Source: Colius striatus
Lineage: Eukaryota > Chordata > Aves > Coliiformes > Coliidae
NCBI RefSeq assembly: GCF_028858725.1
Contig: NC_084771.1
Span: 8,274,915 to 8,338,914, forward strand
Length of the DNA: 64,000 nt
Direction: 5' to 3'
Shown one piece after another: positions 31,923-45,891 of the stretch. Made by a program: the position numbers and the translations under genes. A model generated the notes under the pieces. That model ran no database searches. It worked only from the letters and a program-made list of their open reading frames with translations, and was not told the origin of the DNA. Numbering within the stretch: the stretch's first letter is position 1; each line of letters opens with the position of its first letter.

Positions 31923-34900
31923 GTGAGTCCCCCGCCGCCATGGGGCCATGCGGGTCCCCCCGGCCCGGCTCGGGGGTGGGGGTGCCCGGTGTGGCGCGGC
32001 CGCCGAGCCCCGCGGCGGTTCCCGGGCGGAGCGGGGCGCGGGGTCGGGCAGGCAGCGGCCGGGGAGATCGGCGGGTGCCCGCTCTGCCGGAGCAGCCCGC
32101 GCCCGGAGCCTCTCTGCGTGAGGGATGCCGTGGGATGGAGAGGGTGTTTCGCCCGTCCGTCTGTCCGTTCTGGGGCCGTTGGAAGCAGTTCGTCTGTTAC
32201 AAAACTTTGCGAAACCCGGCACGGTTGCCTCGGGTCTGGCCTCCCGCCTCTCCCAGCAAAGCGACCTTCCATAAAAACTTTGTCAACTCACAGAAAGAGC
32301 GGTTTGTCAGTTTGGCAGGGCTTGGGGCAGGGGGAAGGTTCTCGTTGCACGTGGCCTCTTACTGTGGGAGTTCTCTTGCATGCATCCAAAACAGTTAGTG
32401 AATTTCGGGCAAGATCTGCCTCACCAGATTAAGAGCAGTAGTAGAAGTGTGGTACTCACTCCTTGCTGTCTGATTAGATGCTGGAAGCTGTCGTCTCATC
32501 TGAATGGCATGAAGTAGCTCTAGGTTCTTAGGCCTTTTCTAGGTATGAAGAAAGGGATGTCAGAGTCCAGAGGTGATGGTCAGACAGCGAGCTGCGATGC
32601 TCTGCCTTCAACTATTTGGAAGTGCTCTTCAAATAAGTATGCCTGTGTGTGAAGCCAAAAGGGTTTCCAGCCTTTCAGTTCTGTGCCTTCCCAGCCAGGA
32701 AATCACTCTTCTCTGCTTACTCCCGTTCACCAGAACATATCTTTGGTGCAGCTGTTAAGCCACTGCAAATCTTTAACCATATTTATCATTCCATCAAAAA
32801 GAGCATGACTGACTACACAGGCATACACATTGTGCTCTACATGCTGCCTTAACAGTAATTGTTCATGACTCCCATAAAAAGCAACAAGAGAGGTATGAAT
32901 AATTTGGTGGATAACTGTTAAAGGTCGAGAAATGAGTAATAAATGGAAGTGAATTGAGAGCAGGGACTGTCCCACACTTTATGCTCTTGTGTTCTCCTTA
33001 GAGTCAGATGTGACCTGTGCATGTCCCATTTAGAAATGTAACAACGATCCTCTTCCCTTTTCCTGTGTGCTGTGGCAGCAGCATCCAGGAATAAGGAATA
33101 AGAGCTTGAGCAGAGGCAAGCTTATGCATTCTACTCCTTTATTTCTTGTCCCTCCTGCATTCTCACAGCTTACTTTAAAGGGAGCAGTAATAATTCCTTT
33201 AATTTGTGGTTGCTGCAGACCTTTGCCCTGGCGTCAGTGTTGCCTGCACGCTGTCCCTGCTCAGCTATGCATCAGAGGCGTAACTTTACAGTAAATTTAG
33301 CTTTGTTGCCTCGTTAAGCATGGGACATACAGCACTGTAGTAAGCACTGAACGTGCTCCATAATGGTTCAGCTGCCAGAAAGAGACGTCTCATATGGACC
33401 CCTGTGAGAAAAGGCCTGACCCATGAGTCCTGCCCCAGAGAGCCTATCAACAGCTCCTGCCCAAGTTTGGAAGTAACTGCTGATGCAATAGAATTAGATC
33501 TTTTATAAATCCAGTAGAAGTCAGGGAGAGTCAAGTAGACCCAGTTCCTTGAAAGATCACTTTGAAATCACATTGAGATTGAATTATTTCAGAGAGTAAA
33601 TTAAGCAACATTTAGGCTGGCAGTGGAAGTTCGGTTCATTAACTAACACTGCTTGAAGGGTGAAGTTCTACTCGTATTTTCAAAATGCTCCTAATCCAGA
33701 TTGATTTCATGGCCTTCCTAATTCTGGGCTCTGATGGTCAAGCTCCATCCTCAGCTGCAGCTCTGGGACTCCTGGGTTTGAATCAGAGTTCCTCCCCTCC
33801 AGGACAGGTTTGGTCTGAGCCATTGATGCTTGGCCATAGAAAGGGCTGAAAATGTTGGCAGCTTGTGCTCTGCTTTGCCTCTTTCATTCATGTTCAGCAG
33901 CCTTTGGTGGGTCACTCCAGTGTTATTTGAGGTTTGGGGTGTTTGTTGAGATCCCAGTTGCTTGCATATGGGGACAGAATTTTTCTTATGGATTTAAGAC
34001 CCATATAGGTCTGGCGTATAATATATACATATATATCTTACATGTCTAACTCCCACTGGTTTTAATGGATGAAGCTCAATGAAGAGTTACAAGGTTTGTA
34101 GCAAACTTCAAGAGAAATTTCACCATCAAACTATAGGTAACATGGAGTGAGGGATGGTTCTCACAGAATAGAAGTGAGCTCAGGATTTGTCTCGCTGAAG
34201 TCAGATGCCCAGACATGCCCCAACCGAGCCAGTTCTGGTCTTGTTTACACCAGAGAGTTTCTGGTGTGAGAAGTGAGTTTTTACCATCGGGACTCAAACA
34301 TTAAAACCCCAGAATGTCTGGAAAGTTATGGTCTGGCTTTTCCCCTTTACCACCACAATCTTCATGCAAAAATAATTATTCAAAGCATCAGTCAGAGTCT
34401 AAGATACCCCACGGAATCAGCAGCATACCTGTTGTCTACTGCCACACAGAATCAGAGCGCAGCACGTAAAGGGAGAACAGAGAGAGCTGTAAAACTTGAG
34501 CATAATACTGAACATGATTCCTTCATGTTTCAGAACTTCTTACAGACAAACCATCATTTCCATTTTTTTCCTAGACCAGATATTTTTGTGACCCTAAAAA
34601 CTGTTTCTTTTGGTACATATATTAACAGAAGTAGGGTTCTTCTCCACAAAACACTACAAACTGCTACAGCAGATGTCAGTTTATGTCAACATCAGCTGAT
34701 TTTCTTCTCCATTACCCTTTCTGCTGGATCTTTGCTTACTGAGCAGGTCCTGTCTGCCTGGCATCCAATGTCACGTTGAATGTTTTTTCATGTTTGGCCT
34801 TAGAAAGCTTGACTCAGTCTCTCTCAAAAATTGGTGTTGTCATCCACATGATGGTCATTATGCATTATTGATAGTGATGGAAAAGTCACGAATGCACACG

Positions 34901-37209
34901 TCCCTGCTGCGGGGCCAGAGCCTTTTCCTTTGGTTTATTGTTGCTTTATCTTCTCTCTGCATTTTAGTCATTATGTCAGAGGCATTGCATGCTGCCATCA
35001 GCACAGAAGAGTAGCAGTACCCTGTTTCTGGTGCTGCAGCCAGAATCCTTGTTCCTGGTGTAGGTTGAGTGGAGTTATGCAGTTTTTTACCTCATCACAG
35101 AACTCTAGAAAACATTTCAGATATAAAGAAGCTGTTTTCTAGGGCAATCCTAGTTCTTACTGATGCAGAATTAAGAATAAGCTCTTGTACAGCAAGTACT
35201 TTGAAGTTAAATGGTTCATACATGTCTTCTTCACTTTTACAACACAACTTATGAAACTGGGAAAATAACCTTAAAAGGAAATCCTACTCCTGCATTGTGG
35301 AGTCAGAATAATTTCACAAGTATGGAAATTAATTCTTTAAAATATGAATCTATGTTAATGTGATCAACTCAATGAGTAATATTAAGACACAGTGGAAGAC
35401 ATAGTGGTCTTTGAATAGGATCCCAACTTGCCCTCTTCTGTGAGACACATTTCTGCAGAGGGTGCCAGCCAAGCCAAGCCTGGGCCAGGATACAGAAGGT
35501 TTTTTCCAACTCAATTTAAGCTCATCACTTGCTGTATCAGTCACGAAGAGCCTTCATTTGGAGGGATCCTAGACTGCTTAACAAATCAACCTGGAGCCTG
35601 TGCCCAGAGCTCCTGTCTTCTGCCATAAAATGAAAAGACTTCTGAATAATTGCTTAATAGCAAATACTTTTCTCAAACATGCAGAGCAGAGTAGGAGGGA
35701 TGCAGAAAGGACTTTATGGTGCATTTCTTTGCCACTTTCTCTCTCACTCCAAGGAAAACCTCTCCAAACCCTTTGTATTACTGCACAGGCTATCAACATC
35801 CACCCTCAACACTTCAGTGGCTCAGTACTGATTCAGGAAGAGGGAAAAAAGGAAAAGCATTGCATTGATTGAATGAACTAAATGCAGCTTCCAACAAGAC
35901 ACAGTGTTTTGGAGGCATGATCAGTAAAAAAGAGAATTCCATTCCATTTACTCTGTGTGTTGTGTTGGAATCCCCTCAAAACAGACATGACCACAAACCT
36001 GGTGGTATCCTCTGAAGCCTTCATGACCGAGGCCATCCCACAGGACAGGTTCTTGGGGATATTCTGTCACTGTTGTAATTCACAGGATCTCCCCTGATAT
36101 AGATGCAAGGAGGGAGCCACCGGAGAGCTTCTGAGGAGAGCTTTGACTTTGTAACGTCCTCTATTCCCTGAAAACAGCCCAGAATTGGGACTGGAATGGC
36201 AAGCTGTACAGCTCATCCCTCTTTCACTGGCAGCTGAAGAGGAGAGATAATTATGAAGATGGTTAATAGATGGAAAAGGAGGATTGTTTCATTCTTTACC
36301 TTGCCTGCTTTTGCTGCAGTTTAGTCATAATAATGAGAGTTTTTGATAAGCGAGCTTCGGGTTGAGTCACTGGTATCTCCAAGTGAGTAAATAGATTTTG
36401 GTATTAGTCTGAGGAGCTGCTCCTGGAAGCCAGCAGGCAGAAAGAGGGAGGCAGGCATCTCTGGAGAGGGGAGAGGATCCTTTACTCATTCTTGCCAGCG
36501 TGGGAGAATCACCTTAAAATGCCCAGGCTCTGCTGAGGAGATGTCCAAGCAACCCCCACGCTCCCTGAAGCCCATGGGAGATGCAGGCACCCAATGAACA
36601 TTGACCCAATGAGAGTCAATATGCCTCATGGTAGAACCTGGGAGTAGGGACACCGAAAAGCAGCCACCAACTGGGAACGTACTCTCAAGCAGTATTTGTG
36701 GCACAGTGTGTGGCATACAGTGGCACAGAGCCATCAGTTATCTCCCAGACCCTGCTGGTTCTCATTACAGTCTTTTGCTCGTTATCCACAGAGACACAGG
36801 GGTAAAAGACTTTGAAATGAGTTTGTTGGTGCATATCATCACAATTCACACTCTGATTTCAAGAATAGGGAAATATTGCCTTTGAGACATAAAGTAATTG
36901 TTGACATGGTCGTTTCTGTTTTTGTTTTCACTTCAGTTAGAAAAATCCTGGAAACCATGAGTACAGAATAATGAAATGATGCACCTTCTCCTGTAATGAT
37001 GGAGCCAATAAAAGGCAGCCATTGAGAATAATGTCCCAACAGCCAAAGCACTTCATCAATCTCAGCTGCTGCTTCAGTGAACATATTCTATAATAATGGG
37101 TGTTCTATTAAAAAAAAAAAAGTAGAAAGGTCTTTCTCTCCTTCCCCTAAATATCACCAGGGGAAGCCATTAATACTACTCCAGTGTTAATCTGTTCTAT
37201 CATGATGAT

Positions 37210-37227
37210 ATATCCATTAATGGATAT
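37210..37227. repeat. 18-bp perfect palindrome
   Basis: ATATCCATTAATGGATAT reads identically on both strands, and ATATCCATTA repeats directly at 37231. It contains a TAAT-type homeodomain core (ATTA/TAAT), but no gene is adjacent. Confidence 0.85.
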
Positions 37228-38050
37228 CATATATCCATTAAACCTTCCACCCTCACACAGAAAGAAATAACAATAGTTCACTGTTGAAAAGACTAAATGA
37301 TGTATTTTTTTTTAACTAACTGATTATACATTTGTCTGACTTTTCCTCCAGGAGGCCAGACTCCACATGCTGAGACTGTTTTATCTGAACCTCTTTTCCT
37401 TACCGTATAAGACATACCTGGCTTCTCCCTTTTAGGCTAACCAGAGTTGTGCCAGACTTAACCTTTTGTTGCCAGCTGCAAACAGCAGCCATGGCCGCAT
37501 GGATTTGGGAAGCAAGTCACGGAACATGCCATCATTCAATTAGTAGCCCCTCATGAGTTGGAAAGCAAATGAAAGCTACAAACAGATCCTGGCACAGCAG
37601 ACAAGTCCTCACAGAGTGAGGAAAGCAAGTACTGGGCTTCTGGCAGCAGTAAAATGGCATATGCAGTGATAAAAATCTGACTGCTGTAGCGTGGAGGAAA
37701 AATCCATAATACTCTTAATAAACTGAATAATGCAGTCCATACCTCCTTGGGCCATCATTTCAGCTTTTCCTGCACATTATGCATATATTTACACTCAAGT
37801 CATGCTTGCAAAGTTATCTTTCCTCAAAAGCATGTATACTTGCAGCATAAAAGTTGAGACTGGGGAGCACAACTAAGCAACAAGGAGTAAATTCACATGT
37901 ACATCGAATCATACACTGGACAGGGCCCTACTTGGGATAGTCAAGGAACCACGTGTAGGTGTTGGGAATGTTGTAGGATGGGGTGCTGGAGCAGAGGTCT
38001 CTGAAGGAAAGCCTGAAGCAAGGCTACCGAGCTGTCAGCACATCTTTGAA

Positions 38051-38412
38051 ATCACAGAATCTCAAGGGTGGGAAGGGACCTCGAAAGCTCACCCAGTGCA
38101 ACCCCCCTGCCAGAGCAGCACCACCTAGAGCAGGCCACACAGGAACTCATCCAGCTGGGTTTGAATGTCTCCAGAGAAGGAGACTCCACAGCCCATCTGG
38201 GCAGCCCCTGCCAGTGCTCCCTCACCCTCACAATGAGGAAATTCTTCCTTGTATTTCTTTGGAACTTCTTATGTTCCAGCTTGTACCTTTTGCCCCTTGT
38301 CCTGTCATTGCACACGATTGAGAACAGCCTGGCTCCATCCACCTGACACCCACCCTTTACATATTTGTAAACGTTAGTGAGATCACCCCTCAGTCTCCTC
38401 CAAGCTGAGAAA
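38051..38412 (-). mobile_element. CR1 LINE fragment in the TENT5D intron
   Basis: About 360 bases in reverse orientation, starting ATCACAGAATCTCAAGGG. It is the longest complete 3' copy in the window and includes the block resembling CACCCCTCAGTCTCCTCCAA further into the element. It is closely similar to the copies at 13.9 and 57.8 kb. Confidence 0.9.
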
Positions 38413-41400
38413 CAAATATTAAAAAGTGCCCTTATGGTAGCATACAGATATTCACAGAAATGGCTGATTCCTGCCCAGCCAGCCAGTGGGCCATGGAAAT
38501 CCCAGCAACAGGCTGAATCCTGCCCTTACTATAAACGAGCCAAGGACCTGGCCTGCCAGCAACAAGACCTTCCTGCCATCTGCATGCCTTTTTGGGAAGA
38601 ATATGAAGCCACTACACAATTCATGATGCTTAACCTTACTGAGTTATTAGTTCTATTTTTCTGTCCCTGCTAATGTGCATGGCTATTAACAATATTCTCA
38701 CTCTAAATCCTGTAGAGAAAATAGCAAGTTTGTTAACATCCTTGCAGATGATTAAGCATGACCTGAAACCCAGAGTCTAAGTACTTCTGTGCCTTTCCAC
38801 TGCTTTTACCTTATCATTTCTGACTTAAAAGGCTACTGTTATGACTGCAGGACTGCCAAGTTGTAATGCATGATTTATTATGTACAGCAGGTGACTGGTA
38901 GTTAACATTTATCTCAAAATGAATGGTATTGTTTGTTGGGTTTTTTTTTTCCCCCTGCAGCTTTCCCTGGGAGGTTCGTGTTTTTGCCAGTGACAAGATG
39001 ACAATTCATATCTTTACCAAAGGATCCAGTGAGTCATCCTATTAACTCTGCTGAAATACATGCTTGCCAATCGTCCTGCCACGGTGAGTCTGTGGGGTTC
39101 TGTATTCTCTCTGGAAATGTTACTCAGGAGTTAGTCCATCGTAGGCATTCAGGAGTACTAATGACCTTTGCTGACAGCTCTGCACAGAAGTGCATATCAC
39201 ACCTATTCTCTTCAAAGTTATTAAAGTATTTTAGAGCAAATGACAAGACTGTTCCTCATACTATTTCCAAGAGCTTGTTTCGTTTGAATCTGGGGGCTGG
39301 GTAAAAAGGAACCTTGTGTTTTGTTGGAACAGATATGAAGGCATAATATATCTGGCCTTGAAAATGCTGCCCTGTGAGGGGATGCACGTGCAGGTAAGAA
39401 CAAGTGTTCTGTGAGTAATGATGGAAAAATTCAACATCCTAAAAACCCTAAATCTCCAGGATGACTTAACATGGATTATGTATTTGTACTGGTTGCCCAA
39501 ATTAAACTCTGTAGTTATTTTGTCCCTCCTGAGAACTTCCAGCTTGTTGAGCCAAGATCCTGTAACGTTCTGGTAGAGGTGTAGGCTACTTGATCCCTTT
39601 CCTTAGCTTTGTGCTCTAGGAGAGTGTGGCTGTCCTTGGGTTGTACTGCTTTGCAAATGGTTTTCATCTGGGAGCAGGGGCAGTGCAGGCTGCTACATGA
39701 CTCTGCTGCTTTGCCCTGTTCCTTGGGTTGGGTTGAGGAAAAGGTAGGACAATTTTTGTTGATAAAGTCTCTCCTTTTCTGCTTATTTGTTGTGCCCTTG
39801 AAGGTGATATTGGGTGGCATAGTTCAGGCAAAATGCTTTCTGCTCGAGTGTATTTTGCACACCATGCAACCTTATCTCACAGGAGAAGAGCATATGGCCT
39901 TGAGTTATTATTTGTTATTTCAGGGTAACTGGATGGTAACTGTACTGAAAACTTATGGCAATTCATGCGTTATCTCATGATAACAGGATAAATAAACAGT
40001 ATCTTCCCTGCATACATTAACATTAATGGAAGGGAAAACTCACGAAAAACACTGTCAAAGCAGTTTAAATATGTCCCCATTTAGGATGCCCCAGATGCTT
40101 TACAGCTTCTACTTGTCTCATACACATTTAAATTATAACTGAGACTCCTTCCACGTTTGACATTGCTGCCTTCAGAGCTAATGCCAGCTGCAGCCCTTCA
40201 GTCAGCGAGCGTGCAAACCACTTCAAAATGTCCAGCTCGAAAGAGAAATGTATCTTTGAATAAAAATAAAGCTTTAAGCAAGATATCATTGAAGCCATTA
40301 GTGATGCATATAATGTGTATGCAGCAAACCCAGATCTAAGGGCAGAATTGCAGTAGTTACCTTGGGCATCCGTGGGGTAGCCCCCAGAGCAAGGCTGCTG
40401 CAGCAGCTGACAGGACGTTTTGCTTCATCTGTGAAAGGTCCCTTTGCAACCCATTTCAAGTGCAAATAAAGTCAAGATAATTGGAGCATTAAAGTGTTCC
40501 ATATAATTGTTGTAAACCAGACAAGCAAGGGAACAGATAAAAGCAAAGGGAAGAGATTGGAGCGAACACAGCTGCAAGAAACCTATTTCAGATGTATTCT
40601 GCTTGAGAATGCCAGCACATTGCAAACCCTTAGCAAATACACTCAAGCAGCATTGTAGAGTGTAGAAAAAGGGAATCCTAAACAGTCTACTGGTAAAATA
40701 TGAGCTAAATTTGATGACACTGTCCTCTGGATTATAAGTATCCACATCTATGGACGTGGTGTGGAACGTGAAAGCTGTCATTAGCATGGCAGATTTTCTT
40801 CATTCAGTTGTAAAGCCAGATCTGCTCCCATTCTTTTCCTGAAGAAGCTGGAGTACAGCAGAGTGCTAAGTGGTTGTTAACTCTGAAATCTCTCAGCATC
40901 ATTGTAGACCCAAACTCATAGCAGTTGGGTCCAAACTCTGCTGAAGGAAATCAGAGCCGCTAATTTTATACAATGTTTAAAGATCCAATAGTTAACTGAA
41001 CATTATTCCACGTTGCAACTACTTCATCAGCTGAAGGACACTCAAGGACAAGTTGGAACTTGAATTAGGGAAATCTTTTTCTAACCTTATGATAAGGATA
41101 AGATATCAAAAATCTGGCTGGGCCTGATCCATCTCATCCTGTGCTTCTTTGGCCAGTGCATGTGAAAGAAAATACTCTGAAAACTACTTCTTACAGCTTT
41201 GTCTGGCAGAAATCTTAAATCAGGCAGGATCCAGAGTCCATTACAGTTTATGGGAATGTTTTAAATCCCACAGGCAAAAAAACTACGAAAAATCACTAGG
41301 AAAGAATCTCAGGAAGTTACAGAGAGTGATGAAGAGAGGAGAAAACCCCTCTTTTCAATACAATTTCAGAGGCTGCTTGTTCCTTTCACTGCCACAGTGC

Positions 41401-44286
41401 TAGTGTTTGTGCAGCTTTCTATTTGCCCACGTACAGACTTTGAGATCAGAGAACAGCGAGTGTGAAACACATGAAATGCTTTCGGGTCTTCACATGGAAG
41501 AAGTTACAGAAACTGAATTCTTTGACAGGGTGCAGCAAGGCAGACCCTGGGAAGGCTGTGAGTGCTGGTGAGGAAGAGCCCTCAAAGTCTGTGTCTCAGG
41601 CCCCAGTTTCCAAAGAACAAAGCCATTTTCCAGCCTTTTTTCCCCTCCCATTAACAGGCCCAACCCCAGTATTCGCTTCTGTTTTCCACCTGCTGTGGCC
41701 ACACGCAGTGAATTTCCTTCCCTTCATCCCTTGTTCTCTCAGTTTACTCAGTGCTTTGACTAATTACAGCCTTGCTGCTGCTGATTTATTGTAACAGAGC
41801 CTTACTTGTGTTAATAATAACTCCTGATGTTAGCCTGAGCACCTCGGTAAATAAATTTGCCTCTGCTTTGAGAAATAAGGTTCCTAATGGCTATAAAATT
41901 GCCTGGAAATTGGTCTTGTTGCTAGACAAGATTAAGGAACATCCTTCTAGGAAAGTGCAGTGTTGTGTGCTGGGTTGCAAACTGGAAGCAAATTAGTAAA
42001 TCAGTTTTTTAAAGAGTTTCTTTAGATCTATCTGTAAATTAATTATGGGCTTGGCAACTTAATTCCTGTATTTTCCCGGGACATTACCCTTACTTGTCAC
42101 AGTTGAAGGCATTATTTCAGCATGGAGTTCTTTGTATTTATCATAAGACTTTTCTTAAACTTTCATGTTGAGGCTCTGAACTCACAAAGCAGCAACAGAT
42201 TCTGCAGGAGCCACTTTAGAGAAATGACATTTTGAGGTAGGACTTCAACACAAAAGAGATATTTACTGACATTAGCTTTCCCTTTCATTTTAAAATCTCA
42301 GAATATTGCAGTGAGATCTAAAATAACTAGAAACATGTAGCAATAAAGAGGGATTTCCAAGCTTATTTCCAAAAGTGTTTGAAGAGAGTTGCTGTGCTAA
42401 AAAATGGGGTTGAGTTTCAATAATCTCTTTTCTAAGCCTTGCCTTTCACATCACAGCATTAACCCTGAAAAACTCTCTCAAATTTGTGCAATTTCAGACA
42501 AGTCCCGTGACAAAACCTAGTGCTTATACAACAATTCTGACAACTCTAGGTTAGCTAAGAGATCTTTAGAGCTGGTCCACTGTAGTCTGATGTATCAGTA
42601 ATACAGATGACAAACACAGCAGCAAAAAAGTTGACACAAAAACCTCTCTCCTTCCAACCTTCCCACTCCACCCAGTGCTGTGCAGCTTCCCAGACTCACA
42701 GCAGCTTTCTGGAACAGCTGGGTTTTATGATAAACATACAGTTAGTTTGTGCTAACAAAGGAATTGGCATGGGATCGTAATAATAAATAGCTAATGGAAA
42801 AGTCATAAGCATGTGAAACAGGCAGTGCTAAGGATGGTAATTTCTCTCCCTTTCAGTTCAAATGCTGCATCTTCTAAAAGCCTGCAGGAACGTGTGCATT
42901 CCTGAGGATGTATGCCAACACTTCTATATTGCCACATTAGGTATATGGAGATACATAAACAGAGCCACAAAATACTTACTTGTGCCGAATCTATAGACTG
43001 CATCCAAGACCTTCCCACCTTCAGTTCAGGGGCAATTAAACTCCCAGCTTGGGTCCTGATGTAGCCAACTTTTCAAGCACGTGTTTAACTTCAAACACAT
43101 GGTTAGCTTCGTTCTTTGTAACGAGGCCAGAAAGGTGCTTGCAATTACATGTGCTCTTGATTAGCTTACTTATGAGCTGTAACTATCATAGAAGTATGTG
43201 ACAAACAGCTCTGTAATATTCCCAAGCCATTTGACAGTTCACAAGTCACTTGAAATTTCTGAAATGTTCCAGAATCTGGAATCTGAAGGGAGGGGAAGGA
43301 AAATACATGACAAGGTACATATGTAGTCGCTACCGATGGAGAAACAACAGTGTAGACCTTCTGGTGGTGTTCTCATTCACTATGGTTGTACTTTATTCTT
43401 GAACTTTAGCTGAAAAAATATGTTTCAGCCATCTGCCTGCAGAAACATTTCTCACTGTTTCAGCAGTATGTTTGCAGTGTTGGCAGATCCTCTGAAGTCG
43501 CTTCTTTCACGTGGTGGTGACTCACTGAGAAGATCCTGTTCACACCTGATCACCACCAAAGTTTCTCATCTCCCATTTCACTTTTCTTCCAAAGTAGCAT
43601 TGGTACATTGACGTAGGGACACGATTAATGGCTTAGAATCCAAAGATTTCACCTCAGAAACATAGTGGAAACAGCTGAAGAATTGTTGGCTATCCAGTTC
43701 TTAAATGGTAACAAGTGGCATTAAAGGATACATGCATATAGATGACCCACAGAGACTAAAGTACATCCAAGGCATATGGCTTGATAAACAACGAGCACAT
43801 TGCATCATTCTTGCTTTTTAAAACAGCTTCCTGGTCTTCAGTGGTTTTAAATATGCAAGTCACTGCAGGTGGGGGTTTTTCAGTCAGGACAGAAAGAACA
43901 GGTTTGCTCATTTAACTCATTTTTCTCTTCACAGTAAATTTTGTTTGTAGTTTCATTACAACCACCAAGTATTTCATGTTGCTAGCCTTTGAGTAGCTTT
44001 AAGTGAAGTCTATATGGTTTACTGCATTGACTTTGAGTCATGGATTATACAATAAGAGTGGTTTCTCAGCAGGATTAAAACCCAAGTACATTAAAATTCA
44101 AATAAAAGCCTGTGACAAGTGCAGTGGTTGACTCAGGCCGTTAACTGGGGTTGTGCCTCTGCAAAATGAACTGCTCTGTCACTGCACCAAGGAAGGAAGA
44201 TATATTTGCTATAACTGAGTGAAATGTCAGGCTCGTGTATTTGAGCAAGTTCTAACATTTGTCTCTCACTTTCTGTTTCTCCCTAG

Positions 44287-44305
44287 TCAGCCAACCGACA
44301 TCACA
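44287..44305 (+). other. TENT5D: TENT5D 5' UTR part of the coding exon
   Basis: Nineteen bases between the inferred 3' splice site (pyrimidine tract ending CCCTAG at 44286) and the start codon. They place the upstream 5' UTR in one or more separate exons. Confidence 0.75.
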
Positions 44306-45481
44306 ATGACTGAGGACTTAGACCACAGATTCAGTAGTCTCACCTGGGATCAGATTAAAATCCTGGATCAAGTTTTAGCTGAGGTCATACCTATTCATGG
44401 GAGAGGAAATTTTCCAACGCTGGATGTAAAGCCAAAGGATATCATTCATGTGGTAAAGGAACAGCTCATTGAAAAGCAAATCAACGTTAGAGACATCCGC
44501 CTGAACGGTTCCACAGCCAGTCACATCCTGGTAAAGCAGAATGGAACCAGCTACAAGGACCTGGACATCATTTTCGGGGTGGAACTACCAAGTGAGCTCG
44601 AGTTCCAGGTTGTTAAGGAAGCAGTTCTCAATTGCCTGTTGGACTTCTTGCCAAAATGTGTTAATAAGGAAAAAATCACTGCTCAGACCATGAAAGATGC
44701 CTATGTGCAGAAGATGGTCAAAGTCTCCACCGACCATGACCGCTGGAGTCTCATCTCGCTGTCAAACAACAGCGGCAAGAATGTAGAACTAAAGTTTGTC
44801 AACTCGCTCAGGCGGCAGTTTGAGTTTAGTGTGGACTCCTTCCAAATCATACTGGACTCCATACTGAACATTTACAGAGCAACAGACCGCAAGCTGACAG
44901 AGGACTCTCACCCCACTGTCATTGCTGAGAGCATGTATGGAGACTTCAACGAAGCAATGGACCACTTAAAATACAAACTGATCTCCACAAGGAACCCGGA
45001 GGAGATCAGAGGAGGTGGCCTCCTGAAGTACAGCAACCTCCTGGTTCGTGACTTTAAGCCAGCAGACGAGGCCGAAATTAAATCTCTGGAACGTTACATG
45101 TGCTCCAGGTTCTTCATTGATTTTCCAGATGTTGCTGAGCAGCAGAGGAAAATTGAGTCATATCTTCGCAACCACTTTATTGGGGAAGAGAAAAGCAAAT
45201 ATGATTACTTGATGACTCTGCGTGGTGTTGTAAACGAGAGCACAGTCTGTCTCATGGGGCACGAACGAAGGCAAACTCTGAATATGATCACAATTCTGGC
45301 TTTAAAAGTACTTGGAGAGCAAAATATCATCCCAAATGCAGCCAATGTAACGTGCTATTATCAGCCTGCTCCGTATATCAGTGACAGAAACTTCAGCAAT
45401 TACTACATTGCTCACGGACAACCACCCATCATCTACCAGCCGTACCCATTCCACATACAAGTGCAAAGCGGCATGGTTTAG
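44306..45481 (+). CDS. TENT5D: TENT5D (FAM46D), non-canonical poly(A) polymerase
   Basis: Terminal nucleotidyltransferase 5D adds adenosines to the 3' ends of cytoplasmic mRNAs. The single coding exon gives 391 residues (human about 389). The nucleotidyltransferase signature is intact: LNGS with G68-S69, metal-binding D85 and D87 in KDLDIIF, and the likely third carboxylate E161 in NVELKF. Family blocks follow: [44 protein letters not shown] and [36 protein letters not shown] and the HIQVQSGMV end resemble TENT5D rather than TENT5A, B or C. The start follows a strong acceptor (CTGTTTCTCCCTAG, ending at 44286) by 19 bases, with A at -3. The open frame reaches back to 44219, but that part lies in the intron. 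In humans, loss of the protein is associated with defective sperm and male infertility. Paralogue choice is slightly less certain than family. Confidence 0.95.
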   Translation: MTEDLDHRFSSLTWDQIKILDQVLAEVIPIHGRGNFPTLDVKPKDIIHVVKEQLIEKQINVRDIRLNGSTASHILVKQNGTSYKDLDIIFGVELPSELEFQVVKEAVLNCLLDFLPKCVNKEKITAQTMKDAYVQKMVKVSTDHDRWSLISLSNNSGKNVELKFVNSLRRQFEFSVDSFQIILDSILNIYRATDRKLTEDSHPTVIAESMYGDFNEAMDHLKYKLISTRNPEEIRGGGLLKYSNLLVRDFKPADEAEIKSLERYMCSRFFIDFPDVAEQQRKIESYLRNHFIGEEKSKYDYLMTLRGVVNESTVCLMGHERRQTLNMITILALKVLGEQNIIPNAANVTCYYQPAPYISDRNFSNYYIAHGQPPIIYQPYPFHIQVQSGMV

Positions 45482-45535
45482 GAACACTGTGACCTCCTCA
45501 GCACTTGACACACTCCTCTCTCCAGTTCTCTTCAT

Positions 45536-45541
45536 AATAAA
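45536..45541 (+). terminator. TENT5D: Poly(A) signal, proximal, TENT5D
   Basis: Canonical AATAAA 55 bases after the stop codon. It would give a very short 3' UTR. Confidence 0.4.
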
Positions 45542-45891
45542 GGCCTCATTAAAGCACGTTTTATCATCACTTTTGATTGAAGGACATATTTTTGTGCGAG
45601 TTGCCAAAGTTCTTTGGTTGGTCGATGTCTAGATCACTGTTGAGCAGAGTGTAAAGTAAGCGAAACGGTTGTCATTCCTGAAGTATTTATTTCTACCCCT
45701 ACGTGTGTTTGGGCTATACTTTTTTGTTTTCCAATGAAAAGAGAAGGATAGAAATTATTCTAATTTTATACAACAAGATGCACTATATCCTGGGTTCTAA
45801 AAGAAAAAAATCTTAAGCCAAATTCCAACAGTGTAAATGAAAAATGAAGCCAAGAGAATACCTCTCAGTGGAAATGCCTGATTTTAGAAGT

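Larger units (their letters stand above)
31490..32200 (+). promoter_or_regulatory. TENT5D: CpG island, presumed TENT5D promoter
   Basis: The second sharp CpG island of the window, about 12.4 kb upstream of the TENT5D coding exon and on its 5' side. It contains G/C boxes (for example near 31771-31793), an RFX X-box-like palindrome at 31736-31749 and a consensus plus-strand splice donor at 31923. No other gene is visible that it could serve. Long open frames across it in several phases, including one of 386 codons, are what stop-poor GC-rich DNA produces and are not called as genes. Confidence 0.65.
31923..44286 (+). other. TENT5D: Inferred TENT5D intron 1
   Basis: Bounded by GTGAGT at 31923 and CCCTAG at 44286, about 12.4 kb. 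It holds a CR1 copy at 38.1 kb and an 18-base palindrome at 37.2 kb. The 168-codon open frame at 34273-34779 lacks any recognisable domain. Further leader exons may be hidden here. Confidence 0.45.

Noticed and set aside
31238-32398. 386-codon open frame, with overlapping long frames on both strands
   Set aside because: It covers a CpG island where stop codons are rare. The translation is arginine-, glycine- and proline-rich without any domain, and it runs across a strong splice donor.
34273-34779. 168-codon open frame in the TENT5D intron
   Set aside because: No recognisable domain, no splice or promoter context, and a length that is unremarkable for a window of this size read in six frames.
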